NCBI GenBank assembly: GCA_964653555.1
Contig: CAZZFT010000004.1
Location: 22,971-86,970 of the forward strand
Length of the DNA stretch: 64,000 bases
Direction of reading: 5' to 3'
DNA from: JAHEJV01 sp964653555
Lineage (GTDB): Bacteria > Myxococcota_A > UBA9160 > SMWR01
Shown here one piece after another: positions 25,470-34,361 of the stretch. Position 1 is the first letter of the stretch, and each line of letters starts with the position of its first letter. Below the pieces are notes generated by a model, which searched no databases, was not told the origin of the DNA, and saw nothing but the letters and a program-made list of their open reading frames with translations. Both the position numbers and the translations under genes were made by a program.

Positions 25470-27346
25470 TCCCGCACCCCCGCCCAGCGGCCGAGCGCCA
25501 TCAGCGGAAACACCAGTCGGTAGAGGTGGTAGCGGATGTAGAAGTAGCCGGGGAAGCCGGTCCCGGTGAACAGGGGCTCGTCCCAGTCGCCGTCGGGTCG
25601 CTGGGTGTCGACGAGCCAGGCGATGCCGCGCTCCAGCGCGGGTCCGCGCTCGCCCGTGGCGAGCAGGGCGAGCAGCGCCCACGCGGTCTGGGAGGCGGTG
25701 GAGGCGCCCAGCCCGGGCGCGCCCTCGCTCCCGTAGGAGCGCAGGTCCTCGCCCCAGCCGCCGTCCTCGTTCTGCACCGAGCGCAGCCAGCGCACCGCAC
25801 GGCGGATCGCGTCGTGCTCGACCGGCACGCCGGCATCCATCAGCGCGGGCACCGCTGCGCCGGTCCCGTAGATGTGGTTGGCGCCCCAGCGTCCGAACCA
25901 GGACCCGCCGGGCTCCTGCTCGCGCAGCAGCCAGTCGAGGGCGGCGCGCACGCGCGGGTCCTCGCGATGGCCGCAGGCGACCAGCATCTCGATCGCGTGC
26001 GCGGTCACGTCGGCCGAAGGCGGGTCGATCACTTCGCCGAAGTCGCAGAAGGGGAGCTCGCGACACAGGGTGCGCGTGTTGTCGGCGTCGAAGGCGGCGA
26101 AGCCCCCGTCCCGCGACTGCATGCCGGCAGTCCAAGCGGTGGCGCGGGCGATCGCCGCCTCGCGCGCCGCGTCGTCGCTCGCACGTGCGGCGCGCAGGGC
26201 GAGGACCACCTCGGCCGTGTCGTCGACGTCCGGGTAGCGGTCGTTGTCGAACTCGAAGGCCCAGCCCGAGGGCTCGAGCCCGGGGCGCCGCACCGCCCAG
26301 TCGCCGGGGATGCGGATCTCCTCGCGCAGGATCCAGTCGGCCGCGCGCATCATCGCGGGGTGATCCGGCGCCACACCGACGTCGCGCAGCGCCACCATCG
26401 CCAGCGCCGTGTCCCACACCGGCGACTGGCACGCTTCGAGGCGGCGTACGTCGCCCTCGCGGATCACGAAGCGCTCGAAGCCGTCCAGGGCGCGGCGCAC
26501 CGCCGGGTGGTCCAGCGGATAGCCCTCCAGGTGCAGGGCCAGGACTGAGTACACCCAGGGCGGCTGGATCCCGCCCCAGGAGCCGTCCGCCTCCTGCCGC
26601 GCCAGGATCCACTCGCAGCCCAGACGGCGCGCCAGCCGTCGCAGCGGCGCGATCGGATGGCGCTCGTAGTGCTGGAGCGCGCGGTCGAGGCGCTGGAAGC
26701 GGCCGGGCCAGGTCGACAGCGGGTACACCGGATCGTGACGGGATCCGGCGCGCAGCTCGGCCAGGGAGAAGGGCAGCTCCCGGACCGGGCGGTGGGAGGC
26801 GACGATCGTCAGCGGGACGATCGTCTGCCGCGCCCAGCAGGCGAAGTCGTAGACGTTGAGCGGGAACCACGAGGGCAGCAGGATCACCTCGGGCGGCAGC
26901 GCGGGCAGGTCCCGCCAGCGCCACTCGCCGAACAGCGCCAGCCAGATGCGCGTGAACACGCGCGTGCACTCGAGCCCGCCCAGCGAGAGCACGACCTCCC
27001 GGGCGCGCTTCATCGGCTCCGCCTCGGGCGGGTCGCCGGCCAGACGCAGCGCGGCGTAGGCCTCGACGGTCGTGGAGAGGTCGGCGGGACCACCGCGGTA
27101 GTTTGCCCAGCTGCCGTCCTCGCGCTGCTGGGAGCGGATCCAGTTGGCGGCGAGCGCGGTCTCCTCGCGCGTGCGCACCCCGAGGAACTCGCGCATCAGG
27201 AGATCCTCGGCGTCCATGGTGACGTTGGTCTCGAGTTCGCCCTTCCACCAGCCCGCGGCATCCTGGCGCGCGAGCAGATGGCTGCGCGCGCGCTCGATCG
27301 CCGCTTGCACGGCGCTGGCGAGGGAAGCTCGGGACTGGGCGGACAT
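25466..27346 (-). CDS. shc: Squalene-hopene cyclase
   Basis: A 626-residue class II triterpene cyclase that folds squalene into hopene and diplopterol at the inner membrane. The protonating motif DVDDTA is at residues 373-378. Several QW motifs are visible, for example QQREDGSW, QEADGSWGG, QSRDGGFAAF, QEPGGSWFG, QNEDGGWG and QRPDGDWDE. Length fits the family (about 630-660). The ATG is preceded by CAGGAGGAGCG. It sits 25 bp after hpnE, which makes squalene, and overlaps hpnG by 4 bp. The gene is called hpnF in hopanoid loci. Confidence 0.97.
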   Translation of the reverse strand: MSAQSRASLASAVQAAIERARSHLLARQDAAGWWKGELETNVTMDAEDLLMREFLGVRTREETALAANWIRSQQREDGSWANYRGGPADLSTTVEAYAALRLAGDPPEAEPMKRAREVVLSLGGLECTRVFTRIWLALFGEWRWRDLPALPPEVILLPSWFPLNVYDFACWARQTIVPLTIVASHRPVRELPFSLAELRAGSRHDPVYPLSTWPGRFQRLDRALQHYERHPIAPLRRLARRLGCEWILARQEADGSWGGIQPPWVYSVLALHLEGYPLDHPAVRRALDGFERFVIREGDVRRLEACQSPVWDTALAMVALRDVGVAPDHPAMMRAADWILREEIRIPGDWAVRRPGLEPSGWAFEFDNDRYPDVDDTAEVVLALRAARASDDAAREAAIARATAWTAGMQSRDGGFAAFDADNTRTLCRELPFCDFGEVIDPPSADVTAHAIEMLVACGHREDPRVRAALDWLLREQEPGGSWFGRWGANHIYGTGAAVPALMDAGVPVEHDAIRRAVRWLRSVQNEDGGWGEDLRSYGSEGAPGLGASTASQTAWALLALLATGERGPALERGIAWLVDTQRPDGDWDEPLFTGTGFPGYFYIRYHLYRLVFPLMALGRWAGVRE

Positions 27347-27371
27347 CGCTCCTCCTGGCGGGTCGCGGCGC

Positions 27372-28739
27372 TCAGGCCGCCTCGGCGTCGGCGGGACCGC
27401 TGCGACCGAGGGCGCGCAGGGCAGCGCGCGCCGCGGCGGAGCCGCTGCGCACGGCGCTCTCCATCGTCGCCGGCCAGCCGGTGTCGGTCCACGCTCCGGC
27501 GACCCACACGCTGGAGTGTCGGGTCGCGTTCCCCGGACGCAGGCGGCGCGTTCCCGGAACCTGCCGGAAGGTCGCCGCCGGCTCGTGGGTGGCGAGGAAG
27601 TCGAGCACCTCCGCCCCGCGCGCCGCCGGAAACAGCGCTCGCAGCGCCGGCAGGAACACCTCACGCAGCTGCGCGCGACTGCGCCCGACCCATTCGTCCG
27701 CGGCCGACAGAGACACGCTGAGCAGCTGACCGCGGTCGACACCGGAGGCGCCCGTGCGGTCGAAGATCCACTGGAGCGGGGTCGCCCAGCCAGCCGCGAA
27801 GTCGGGCTCCATCACGCGCCGATCCAGCCAGATGTGGAGATTCACGATCGGGGACTCGCCGAGGCGCGCGAGACCGGCGGCGTCCAGCTGCGCCTCGGCC
27901 GGCGCCAGGCGCGCCGTCGTCTCGGGCGGAGTGGCGAGGATCACCGCGTCGGCAATCACCGGCGTGCCCCCGACGCCGAGCACGACGCCGCGCGCGCCGC
28001 AGCGGATCGACTCCACCCGCGTTCGCAGGTGGAGCGCCGCGCCCGCGCTGCGCAGCGCGCGCGCACCCGGCTCGTCGTGCAGGTCTGCGAAGGGGACCCG
28101 GGCGAAGCCGATGTCCGCGCCGTCGGCGCGGTCGAGGAAGCCCGTGCGCAGGACCTTCGCCGCCAGGGCCAGCGACGCGCTCGCGACGGGGACGTTCAGC
28201 GTGGGACGGATCAGCAGGTCCCAGAACCCCAGGGAGGCCGGGTCGCGGACGCCGCACTCGGCGAGCCAGTCCCCGAGCGACCGGGCGTCGAGCCGCGCGT
28301 CGTCGGGGTCGAGGGAGGCGAAGCGCCGCGCCACCCGGGCGGCGCGCACGCGGGCGCCGAGCGACAGGTGTGGAAACGCGAGCAGGCTCGGCGCGAGGTG
28401 GGCCGGGGCGGGCAGCGCGTGGCGGCGGATCCACGCCAGAGGGCTTCCGGGCGACGCCACGGCGACGGCGAGGCGCGGCTGGAGGAACACGCGCTCCGAC
28501 ACGCCGAGCCGGTCGAGCAGGCCGCGATAGGCGGTGCAGCAGCGCATGAAGACGTGCTGACCGTTGTCGAGCCGCAGACCGCGCTTCTCGGTAGACCAGG
28601 CCGCGCCGCCGAGGCGCGGGCGCGCCTCGAACAGGGAGACGCGGGCGCCCGCGTCGGCGCACGCCAGCGCTGCCCGCATGCCGGCGAGCCCGCCGCCGAC
28701 GACGGCGACGTGCGGGACGGCGCCCGAACCGGTCCTCAT
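27372..28739 (-). CDS. hpnE: Hydroxysqualene dehydroxylase HpnE (FAD-dependent)
   Basis: A 455-residue amine-oxidase-fold flavoprotein. The N-terminus has the FAD-binding Rossmann motif VAVVGGGLAGMRAALAC with FEARPRLGGAAWS, and the C-terminus has VWVAGAWTDTGWPATMESAVRSG, closing the FAD site. HpnE reduces hydroxysqualene to squalene, the last of the three HpnCDE steps that replace eukaryotic-type squalene synthase. The ATG overlaps the stop of hpnC (ATGA). Downstream, shc begins 25 bp after its stop. Confidence 0.94.
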   Translation of the reverse strand: MRTGSGAVPHVAVVGGGLAGMRAALACADAGARVSLFEARPRLGGAAWSTEKRGLRLDNGQHVFMRCCTAYRGLLDRLGVSERVFLQPRLAVAVASPGSPLAWIRRHALPAPAHLAPSLLAFPHLSLGARVRAARVARRFASLDPDDARLDARSLGDWLAECGVRDPASLGFWDLLIRPTLNVPVASASLALAAKVLRTGFLDRADGADIGFARVPFADLHDEPGARALRSAGAALHLRTRVESIRCGARGVVLGVGGTPVIADAVILATPPETTARLAPAEAQLDAAGLARLGESPIVNLHIWLDRRVMEPDFAAGWATPLQWIFDRTGASGVDRGQLLSVSLSAADEWVGRSRAQLREVFLPALRALFPAARGAEVLDFLATHEPAATFRQVPGTRRLRPGNATRHSSVWVAGAWTDTGWPATMESAVRSGSAAARAALRALGRSGPADAEAA

Positions 28740-29623
28740 CGCGCACCTCCGAGACCGAGCAATGCCTGGAGCGCGCGGCCCAGCGTGGTGGTCCGTCGCG
28801 GTCGGACCGGCCGGCGATTGGGATCGAAGCCGGCGCGCTCGAGGGCGTCCGCCGTCGCCCGGCCTCCCCCCACGTAGGCCGCGACCACCGGGCGGGCGAG
28901 CCCCCGCAGCCGGCGGCACAGAACCGGCCCGTGGGCGAGCCCCTCCCGCGCGCGCGCCACCTGGATCGCGACGCAGCGCCGCAGGGATGCGGGGGCGGGC
29001 GCGGCCAGCAGATCCGCGGCGCTGCAGCCGCAGCGCGCGCGGTCGTCGGCGGGCAGGTAGCAGCGCCCGACCCGTGCATCCTCGGCGACGTCCTGGCAGT
29101 GCTCGAGCACCTGGAGCGCGGTGCACACGGCGTCGGCGTCGCGACGGTTGGCGTCGCTGGCCTGGTCGAAGATCCGCAGCACGAGCTCGCCTACGGGCTG
29201 CGCCGACACTGCGCAGTAGGCGAGCAGCTCGTCCCAGCTCGCTAGGTCCGGTGCGCGCTGATCCCAGCGGTTCGCCTCCACCAGGCGCAGGAACGGCTCC
29301 AGGGGGAGCCCGTGGGCGCGGACCACCGGCTCCAGGCGCTGGAGCAGGGGATGGCGCGCCTCGCCGCGAAAGGCTGCGCGCAGATCCTCTTCCACCGCGT
29401 CGAGCAGCGCGAGGCGATCGCCCTCGGCGGCGTCACCGGCCTGATCGATCAGTCGCGCCACGCCGTACAAGGCGACCAGGTCGCGGCGCAGCGCGCGCGG
29501 GAGCCAGCCCATCGCCACCGGGAAGTTCTCGCCGCCGAGCCGTCCCAGCACCGTCTCCGGCGCCAGCGCCGGCGCCGAGAGCCGCCCGCCGGTCGCCGCG
29601 ATCGCCGCGGCCGCCTCAGCCAT
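28736..29623 (-). CDS. hpnC: Hydroxysqualene synthase HpnC
   Basis: A 295-residue trans-isoprenyl diphosphate synthase-like protein of the HpnC subgroup, marked by GENFPVAMGWLPRALRRDL near the N-terminus. Its two Asp motifs are LIDQAGD (D60, D64) and QDVAED (D178, D182), which bind the Mg-diphosphate. HpnC converts presqualene diphosphate to hydroxysqualene. The first motif is DxxxD without the extra Asp seen in HpnD. The basic C-terminal tail (NRRPVRPRRTTTLGRALQ) is unremarkable. It overlaps hpnE by 4 bp and the TetR-family gene by 8 bp. Confidence 0.92.
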   Translation of the reverse strand: MAEAAAAIAATGGRLSAPALAPETVLGRLGGENFPVAMGWLPRALRRDLVALYGVARLIDQAGDAAEGDRLALLDAVEEDLRAAFRGEARHPLLQRLEPVVRAHGLPLEPFLRLVEANRWDQRAPDLASWDELLAYCAVSAQPVGELVLRIFDQASDANRRDADAVCTALQVLEHCQDVAEDARVGRCYLPADDRARCGCSAADLLAAPAPASLRRCVAIQVARAREGLAHGPVLCRRLRGLARPVVAAYVGGGRATADALERAGFDPNRRPVRPRRTTTLGRALQALLGLGGAR

Positions 29624-30314
29624 CGTCGCTTCCCATCGCGGCGCGCGCGAGCTGGCGGAGGCCCTCCCGCCGCAGGTCGCGGTTGTGCGCCGACGGGTCG
29701 AGCAGGGCGAGCAGCAGATTGCCGTCGAGCAGCGCCACCAGGGCCGCGGCGTTCGCCCGGCTGTCGCCCGCGCCCGCGCCCGCCTGCCGCAGGGTGTCCG
29801 CCAGGTCGGTGATCAGGGCGTCGTGCAGGGAGAACAGCGTCTCCAGCAGCGCCTCCCGGAGTCGCTCGCTCTCGAACAGCCAGCGCACGATCGAGCGGAT
29901 CGCCCCCTCGTTCTCCTCGACCACCCGCTCGTAGGCGCCGAGGATCTCCAGCACGCGCTGGCGCGGCGGGATGTGCTCGAGGCTCGCTTGGAGCTCTCCG
30001 AAGAACGGAACCAGCATCCGGCGAAAGGTCTCCCGGAACAGGCCCGCCTTGTCGCCGAAGTGCCAGAACACCGCGGCGCGGCTGACGTGGGCGCGCGCCG
30101 CGACCGCGGAGATGCTGGTGCCGTCGTATCCCCGCTCGGCGAACAGAGCGAGGGCCCCCGCGACGATGCGATCCTGGGTCTCGGCCTTGCGGGTACTTCG
30201 CTCGGAGGGCACGGCCGAACCCGTAGCGCCGCAGTCCGCCGGGCGGGAGGGTTGCGCCGCAGAGGCCGTCGCCGGGGGGGCCAGGGAGGAGGCAGAAGTG
30301 GTCGCGTCAGCCAT
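29616..30314 (-). CDS. TetR/AcrR-family transcriptional regulator within the hopanoid operon
   Basis: A 232-residue regulator. A Pro/Ala/Ser-rich N-terminal stretch of about 55 residues precedes the TetR helix-turn-helix (RIVAGALALFAERGYDGTSISAVAARAHVSRAAVFWHFGDK), then a ligand-binding helical domain (ENEGAIRSIVRWLFESERL). It is in the middle of the hopanoid operon and overlaps both fni (8 bp) and hpnC (8 bp). Start is uncertain: ATG 30314 is used, but a GTG nearer the HTH (before PSERSTRK) would remove the low-complexity leader. It could control the operon through a lipid or isoprenoid ligand. No operator site can be assigned. Confidence 0.85.
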   Translation of the reverse strand: MADATTSASSLAPPATASAAQPSRPADCGATGSAVPSERSTRKAETQDRIVAGALALFAERGYDGTSISAVAARAHVSRAAVFWHFGDKAGLFRETFRRMLVPFFGELQASLEHIPPRQRVLEILGAYERVVEENEGAIRSIVRWLFESERLREALLETLFSLHDALITDLADTLRQAGAGAGDSRANAAALVALLDGNLLLALLDPSAHNRDLRREGLRQLARAAMGSDDG

Positions 30315-31398
30315 CCCGGCCGCCGCGGAGCGTCCGGGAGGCCTCGGCGGCGGGCGCCGCATCGTCGCCGAGCCACGCGCGCAGGCGCGGCCCGATGATC
30401 CGGGGCGCATCGACCAGACGCTCGGGTCGCGCCGCGCCGGTGAGCAGCAGCAGCGCGCGAACCCCCTCGGTCAGCTCCTCGGCCAGAGCCGCGACCGCCG
30501 TCTCGCCCCCGCGCTCGAAGGCGCGGAAGAAGGGCAGCGCCAGGCCCGCGGCGTGGGCGCCCAGCGCCAGGGCGCGCACCACGTCGAGGGCCGTTCGGAT
30601 GCCGCCCGAGGCGAGCGTCCCGAAGCCGGCGCGCCGCGCGAACACCACGCTCGCGGCGGTCGGGATACCCCACTCGCGCAGCACCCCGCCGAGCGAGCGC
30701 TGGCGCGCGGAGCCGCGCAGCGCCTCCACGCCCGGCCAGGTCGTGCCGCCCGCCCCGGCCGCATCCACCCACTCGACGCCCGTCGCGCGCAGACGCGCGA
30801 GCGTGCGCGGGGAGAGACCGCAGCCGGTCTCCTTCACGATCACCGGAACCGGCAGCGACTCCACCAGCGCGGCGATCGCATCGACGCAGCCGCGGAAGTC
30901 GCGATCACCCGTGTCCTGCACCAGCTCCTGGGCCGCGTTCAGGTGCACGCAGAGCGCGTCCGCGCGCACCGCCTCGACCAGCTCCGACACCGCGGCGGGA
31001 CCCGCCTCGCGAGCCTGCACGACACCCACGTTGCCGAACACGGCGATCTCGGGCGCCGCGTCGCGCACGCGGTAGCTGGCGGCGGTCTCGGGATCCGTCC
31101 ACATCGCGCGCTGGGAGCCGAGGCCGAAGGCGAAGCCCGCCTTCTGCGCGGCGGCAGCGAGCGCGCGGTTCACTACCCCGGCCCGCGGCGTTCCGCCCGT
31201 CATGCCCGAGATGTAGATCGGTGCGGCGAGCCGTCGCCCGAACAGCTCGACCCCGGAGTCGACGTCGGCGGCGGAGAGCTCGGGGAGGGCCTCGTGCAGG
31301 AGCTGCACCTCCTCGAGCAGCGTCGAGCCGCGGCCCTCGACGTCGCCCTCGGCGCACAGATCGAGATGGGCCTGCTTGCGCGCGCCGACCTCGCTCAT
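30307..31398 (-). CDS. fni: Type 2 isopentenyl-diphosphate delta-isomerase (FMN-dependent)
   Basis: A 363-residue TIM-barrel flavoprotein interconverting IPP and DMAPP. Family features: RKQAHLDLCAEGDVEGRGSTL at the N-terminus, PIYISGMTGGT, FAFGLGSQRAMW, LCVHLNAAQELVQDTGDRDF, PVIVKETGCGLS and WVDAAGAGGTTWPGVE. This shapes the isoprenoid pool supplied by dxs for hpnD. It overlaps hpnD by 4 bp (ATGA) and the regulator gene by 8 bp. The symbol fni (also idi2) is used for this type. Confidence 0.95.
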   Translation of the reverse strand: MSEVGARKQAHLDLCAEGDVEGRGSTLLEEVQLLHEALPELSAADVDSGVELFGRRLAAPIYISGMTGGTPRAGVVNRALAAAAQKAGFAFGLGSQRAMWTDPETAASYRVRDAAPEIAVFGNVGVVQAREAGPAAVSELVEAVRADALCVHLNAAQELVQDTGDRDFRGCVDAIAALVESLPVPVIVKETGCGLSPRTLARLRATGVEWVDAAGAGGTTWPGVEALRGSARQRSLGGVLREWGIPTAASVVFARRAGFGTLASGGIRTALDVVRALALGAHAAGLALPFFRAFERGGETAVAALAEELTEGVRALLLLTGAARPERLVDAPRIIGPRLRAWLGDDAAPAAEASRTLRGGRDG

Positions 31399-32270
31399 GC
31401 GTAGGCCTCCCGGCCGAGCCACACGCGCGTGACGACGGCGACGCGGCGGGCCCGGGACAGCCGCAGGGCGGGGCCGAGGCACGGGAAGTCGCGCTCCTGG
31501 AGCGCCTCCAGCAGGTCGCGGTAGATGGCGCCCATCGCCTGGGCGGGTCGCAGCGCCCGCGCGGCATCCGCCGGCAGGGCCCGGCGCGCGCGGCGATAGT
31601 GGTCCCGCGCGCGCTCCGCGTACAGCGCGAGCAGCCGCCGCAGCGGCTCATCGGGCTGGTCCGCGTGCAGGCTCTCGGGCGTGACGCCCAGCCGCCGCAT
31701 GTCCTCGCGGGCCAGGTACACGCGGCCGGAGGCCGCGTCCTCGCCGACGTCGCGCAGCACGTTCGTCAGCTGCACGGCGATGCCGAGCTGCACGGCGTAC
31801 TCGCCGATCCGCTCGCGCCGCAGCCCGCGCACGCCGCAGACGAGCACTCCGATCGTCGACGCGACGCAGTAGCAGTAGTGCTCGAGGTCGGCCAAGGTCT
31901 CGATCGGGGTCGCGTGCAGGTCGGCCTCGATTCCGGCGAGCAGGTCGACGAAGCAGTCCTCGGGCAGGCAGAAGCGGTGGACGGCGTCGCCCAGGGCGAT
32001 GCCGACGGGGTGACGCGCCTTGCCGCGATAGGCGTCGGCGAGCTCCTCGCGCCACAGCGCGAGCAGAGCCGACCGGTCGCCGCGCACCGCCGGGTCGTCG
32101 GCGATGTCGTCGGCGAGGCGGCAGAACGCGTAGATCGCGTTCAGGGCGCGGCGCTGGTCGGCCGGGAACATCCAGAACGCCGCGAGGAAGCTCGAGCGGC
32201 TGCGCCGGGCCACGCTCGCGCAGTGCGCGTAGGCGTCGTGCACGGCGGGGGGGAGCCGATGGCGGATCAT
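31395..32270 (-). CDS. hpnD: Presqualene diphosphate synthase HpnD
   Basis: A 291-residue squalene/phytoene synthase-family enzyme that condenses two farnesyl diphosphates to presqualene diphosphate. Features: SSFLAAFWMFPADQRRAL, first Asp motif LADDIADD (D54-D59) and second LTNVLRDVGEDAASGRVYL (D174, D178). HpnD assignment rather than HpnC rests on the SFxxAFxxxP start and on a separate HpnC being present. Overlaps dxs by 4 bp (ATGA) and fni by 4 bp. No farnesyl diphosphate synthase gene is visible in the window. Confidence 0.94.
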   Translation of the reverse strand: MIRHRLPPAVHDAYAHCASVARRSRSSFLAAFWMFPADQRRALNAIYAFCRLADDIADDPAVRGDRSALLALWREELADAYRGKARHPVGIALGDAVHRFCLPEDCFVDLLAGIEADLHATPIETLADLEHYCYCVASTIGVLVCGVRGLRRERIGEYAVQLGIAVQLTNVLRDVGEDAASGRVYLAREDMRRLGVTPESLHADQPDEPLRRLLALYAERARDHYRRARRALPADAARALRPAQAMGAIYRDLLEALQERDFPCLGPALRLSRARRVAVVTRVWLGREAYA

Positions 32271-34084
32271 GCGGCCGCCTCGGGCTCGGGCGGACGTTCG
32301 CGCGTCTCGACCGCCGCGAGTGCCGCCTCGACGATCGCCTCGCTGTCGATGCCCGCTTCGCTCCACTGCGCGACGGCGTCGCCGTGGTCGAGGAAGCGAT
32401 CCGGCAGGCCGAGCCGGTGCACGCGCGTTCCCGGCGCCGACTCGGCGAGCAGCTCGAGGACGGCGCTGCCGAACCCGCCGACGCGCGTGTGGTCTTCGAC
32501 GGTCACCAGGACGCCGACCTCGCGCGCCAGCGCGGTGAGCAGCGCGGCATCGAGAGGCTTCGCGAAGCGCGCGTCGACGACGGCGGCAGACACACCGTGT
32601 CCCTCCAGGATCTCGGCGGCGGCCAGCGCGGGGGCCACCGTCCGACCGAGGGTCGCGATCGCGAGATCGCTTCCCGGTCGCAGCAGCTCCCCCTTCCCGA
32701 TGTCGAGCGGCTTCGGATCGGGCTCCACGTCGCAGCCGGTCGCGGTGCCGCGCGGGAAGCGCAGCGCAAAGGGCCGGCCGGAGTCGATCGCAGTCGCCAG
32801 CAGCCGCTGGAGCTCGTTCTCGTCGCGCGGCGCTGCCACCACCAGGTTCGGGATCAGACGCAGGTAGGCGAGATCGAAGGCGCCGTGGTGGGTCGGGCCG
32901 TCGGCTCCCACCACGCCGGCGCGATCGAGCGCGAAGCTCACGGGCAGCTCCTGGAGCGCCACGTCGTGCACAATCTGGTCGAAGGCGCGCTGGAGGAAGC
33001 TCGAGTAGATCGCGCACACCGGGCGCAGACCCTCGGTGGCCAGGCCGGCCGCGAAGGTGACCGCGTGCTGCTCGGCGATCCCGACGTCGTAGCAGCGGTC
33101 CGGGTGGCGCTCGGCGAAGCGGTCGAGCCCCGTGCCGTCGGGCATCGCGGCCGTGAGCGCCACCACGCGCGGATCCCGGTCGGCGATCCGGATCAGGGCC
33201 TCGGCAAAGGCCTCGGTCCAGGTGGGAACGCGCGCGCGGGTCGTGCGCCGCCTTCCACTCTCGCGATCGAAGGGGGCCGTGGCGTGCCAGCGGTAGGGAT
33301 CGGCCTCGGCCGGCGCGTATCCGCAGCCCTTGCGCGTCTTCACGTGCAAGAGGGTCGGTCCCTGCGCGTCGCGCAGTGCGGCGAGCGCGTCGAGCAGCGC
33401 GTCGAGGTCGTGCCCGTCCACCGGCCCGCGGTAGTCGAGCCCCAGCGCGCGGGCGTAGGCGGCGACCTCGCCGGTGCGGGACAGGCCTCCGACGTTGGGG
33501 GCGATCGACATCCCGTTGTCGTTGAACACGACCTTCACGGACGCGCGCAGATGACCCGCGTGGTTGAGCGCCTCGAAGGACATTCCGGCCGTCGCCGCGC
33601 CGTCGCCGATCACCGCGACCGCGCGACGCGCCACACCCGTGCGCGCGGCCGCCTCGGCGATGCCGAGGGCCGCCGAGACGGAGGTGCCCGCGTGCCCGGC
33701 GCCGAACACGTCGTAGGGACTCTCGATGCGCCGCAGGAAACCCGCCGGTCCGTCGGCGCGCTTGATCCGCACCAGCTCGTCGCGGCGACCGGTGAGCGCC
33801 TTGTGGCCGTAGGCCTGGTGGCCCACGTCCCACACCACGCGGTCGTGCGGCGTGTCGAAGGTCGCGTGCAGTGCGACCGTCAGCTCGACGGCGCCGAGAC
33901 TCGCAGCGAAGTGACCGCCGACCCCGGCGCCGATCGCGATCAGGTGCTCGCGCAGCTCGCGGGCCACCTGGCCCAGCTGGCGGCGATCCAGTGCGCGAAG
34001 CGCGGCCGGCTCCTCGATCGTAGGAAGCAGCTCCAGAGCCGATCCTCCTGCCCGAGACCGGGTGAGCCTCTCTCGAACCGACAC
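32267..34084 (-). CDS. dxs: 1-deoxy-D-xylulose-5-phosphate synthase
   Basis: A 605-residue ThDP enzyme that starts the MEP isoprenoid pathway from pyruvate and glyceraldehyde 3-phosphate. Features: LLPTIEEPAALRALDRRQL, VWDVGHQAYGHKALTGRRD, GDGAATAGMSFEALNHAG (ThDP/Mg site), VVFNDNGMSIAPNVGGLSR, and YDVGIAEQHAVTFAAGLA in the second half. The GTG at 34084 is the first reasonable start; an ATG at 34189 would add a very basic unmatched tail. It is the first gene of the hopanoid operon, so the precursor supply is transcribed with squalene and hopanoid synthesis. Confidence 0.95.
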   Translation of the reverse strand: MSVRERLTRSRAGGSALELLPTIEEPAALRALDRRQLGQVARELREHLIAIGAGVGGHFAASLGAVELTVALHATFDTPHDRVVWDVGHQAYGHKALTGRRDELVRIKRADGPAGFLRRIESPYDVFGAGHAGTSVSAALGIAEAAARTGVARRAVAVIGDGAATAGMSFEALNHAGHLRASVKVVFNDNGMSIAPNVGGLSRTGEVAAYARALGLDYRGPVDGHDLDALLDALAALRDAQGPTLLHVKTRKGCGYAPAEADPYRWHATAPFDRESGRRRTTRARVPTWTEAFAEALIRIADRDPRVVALTAAMPDGTGLDRFAERHPDRCYDVGIAEQHAVTFAAGLATEGLRPVCAIYSSFLQRAFDQIVHDVALQELPVSFALDRAGVVGADGPTHHGAFDLAYLRLIPNLVVAAPRDENELQRLLATAIDSGRPFALRFPRGTATGCDVEPDPKPLDIGKGELLRPGSDLAIATLGRTVAPALAAAEILEGHGVSAAVVDARFAKPLDAALLTALAREVGVLVTVEDHTRVGGFGSAVLELLAESAPGTRVHRLGLPDRFLDHGDAVAQWSEAGIDSEAIVEAALAAVETRERPPEPEAAA

Positions 34085-34361
34085 GCCTGAACACCCGACC
34101 CGCCCCCGGACCCTCCCGCGAGCGGCACGACGCGGCCTCACCCCTGGCCTGCCGGGCTGCAACTTCACTCGTCCAGGCCCACTGCGCAAAGGGAATCGCT
34201 GTACCGAAGCGCCCCCTCGGTCAGCGAGCGCGCCCGCCCGCGGCCTTGCCCGCCCCGGTGCTGCGCGGAACCCTTGGCGACCGATCTAGGATAGGGTCTC
34301 GCGTGAAACGCGTTCTCCACCGGCGACGAACGCTCGAATCCGCCCGAGGGGTCCGATTCAA
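34085..34361. promoter_or_regulatory. Divergent intergenic region between dxs/hopanoid operon and indolepyruvate oxidoreductase gene
   Basis: 277 bp without a credible gene. It should hold the promoter of the hopanoid operon (leftwards) and of the indolepyruvate:ferredoxin oxidoreductase gene (rightwards). A perfect short inverted repeat, CGCGT-GAA-ACGCG, lies at 34300-34312, about 50 bp before the GTG at 34362, and could be an operator. No sure -35/-10 pair is seen. Confidence 0.45.
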
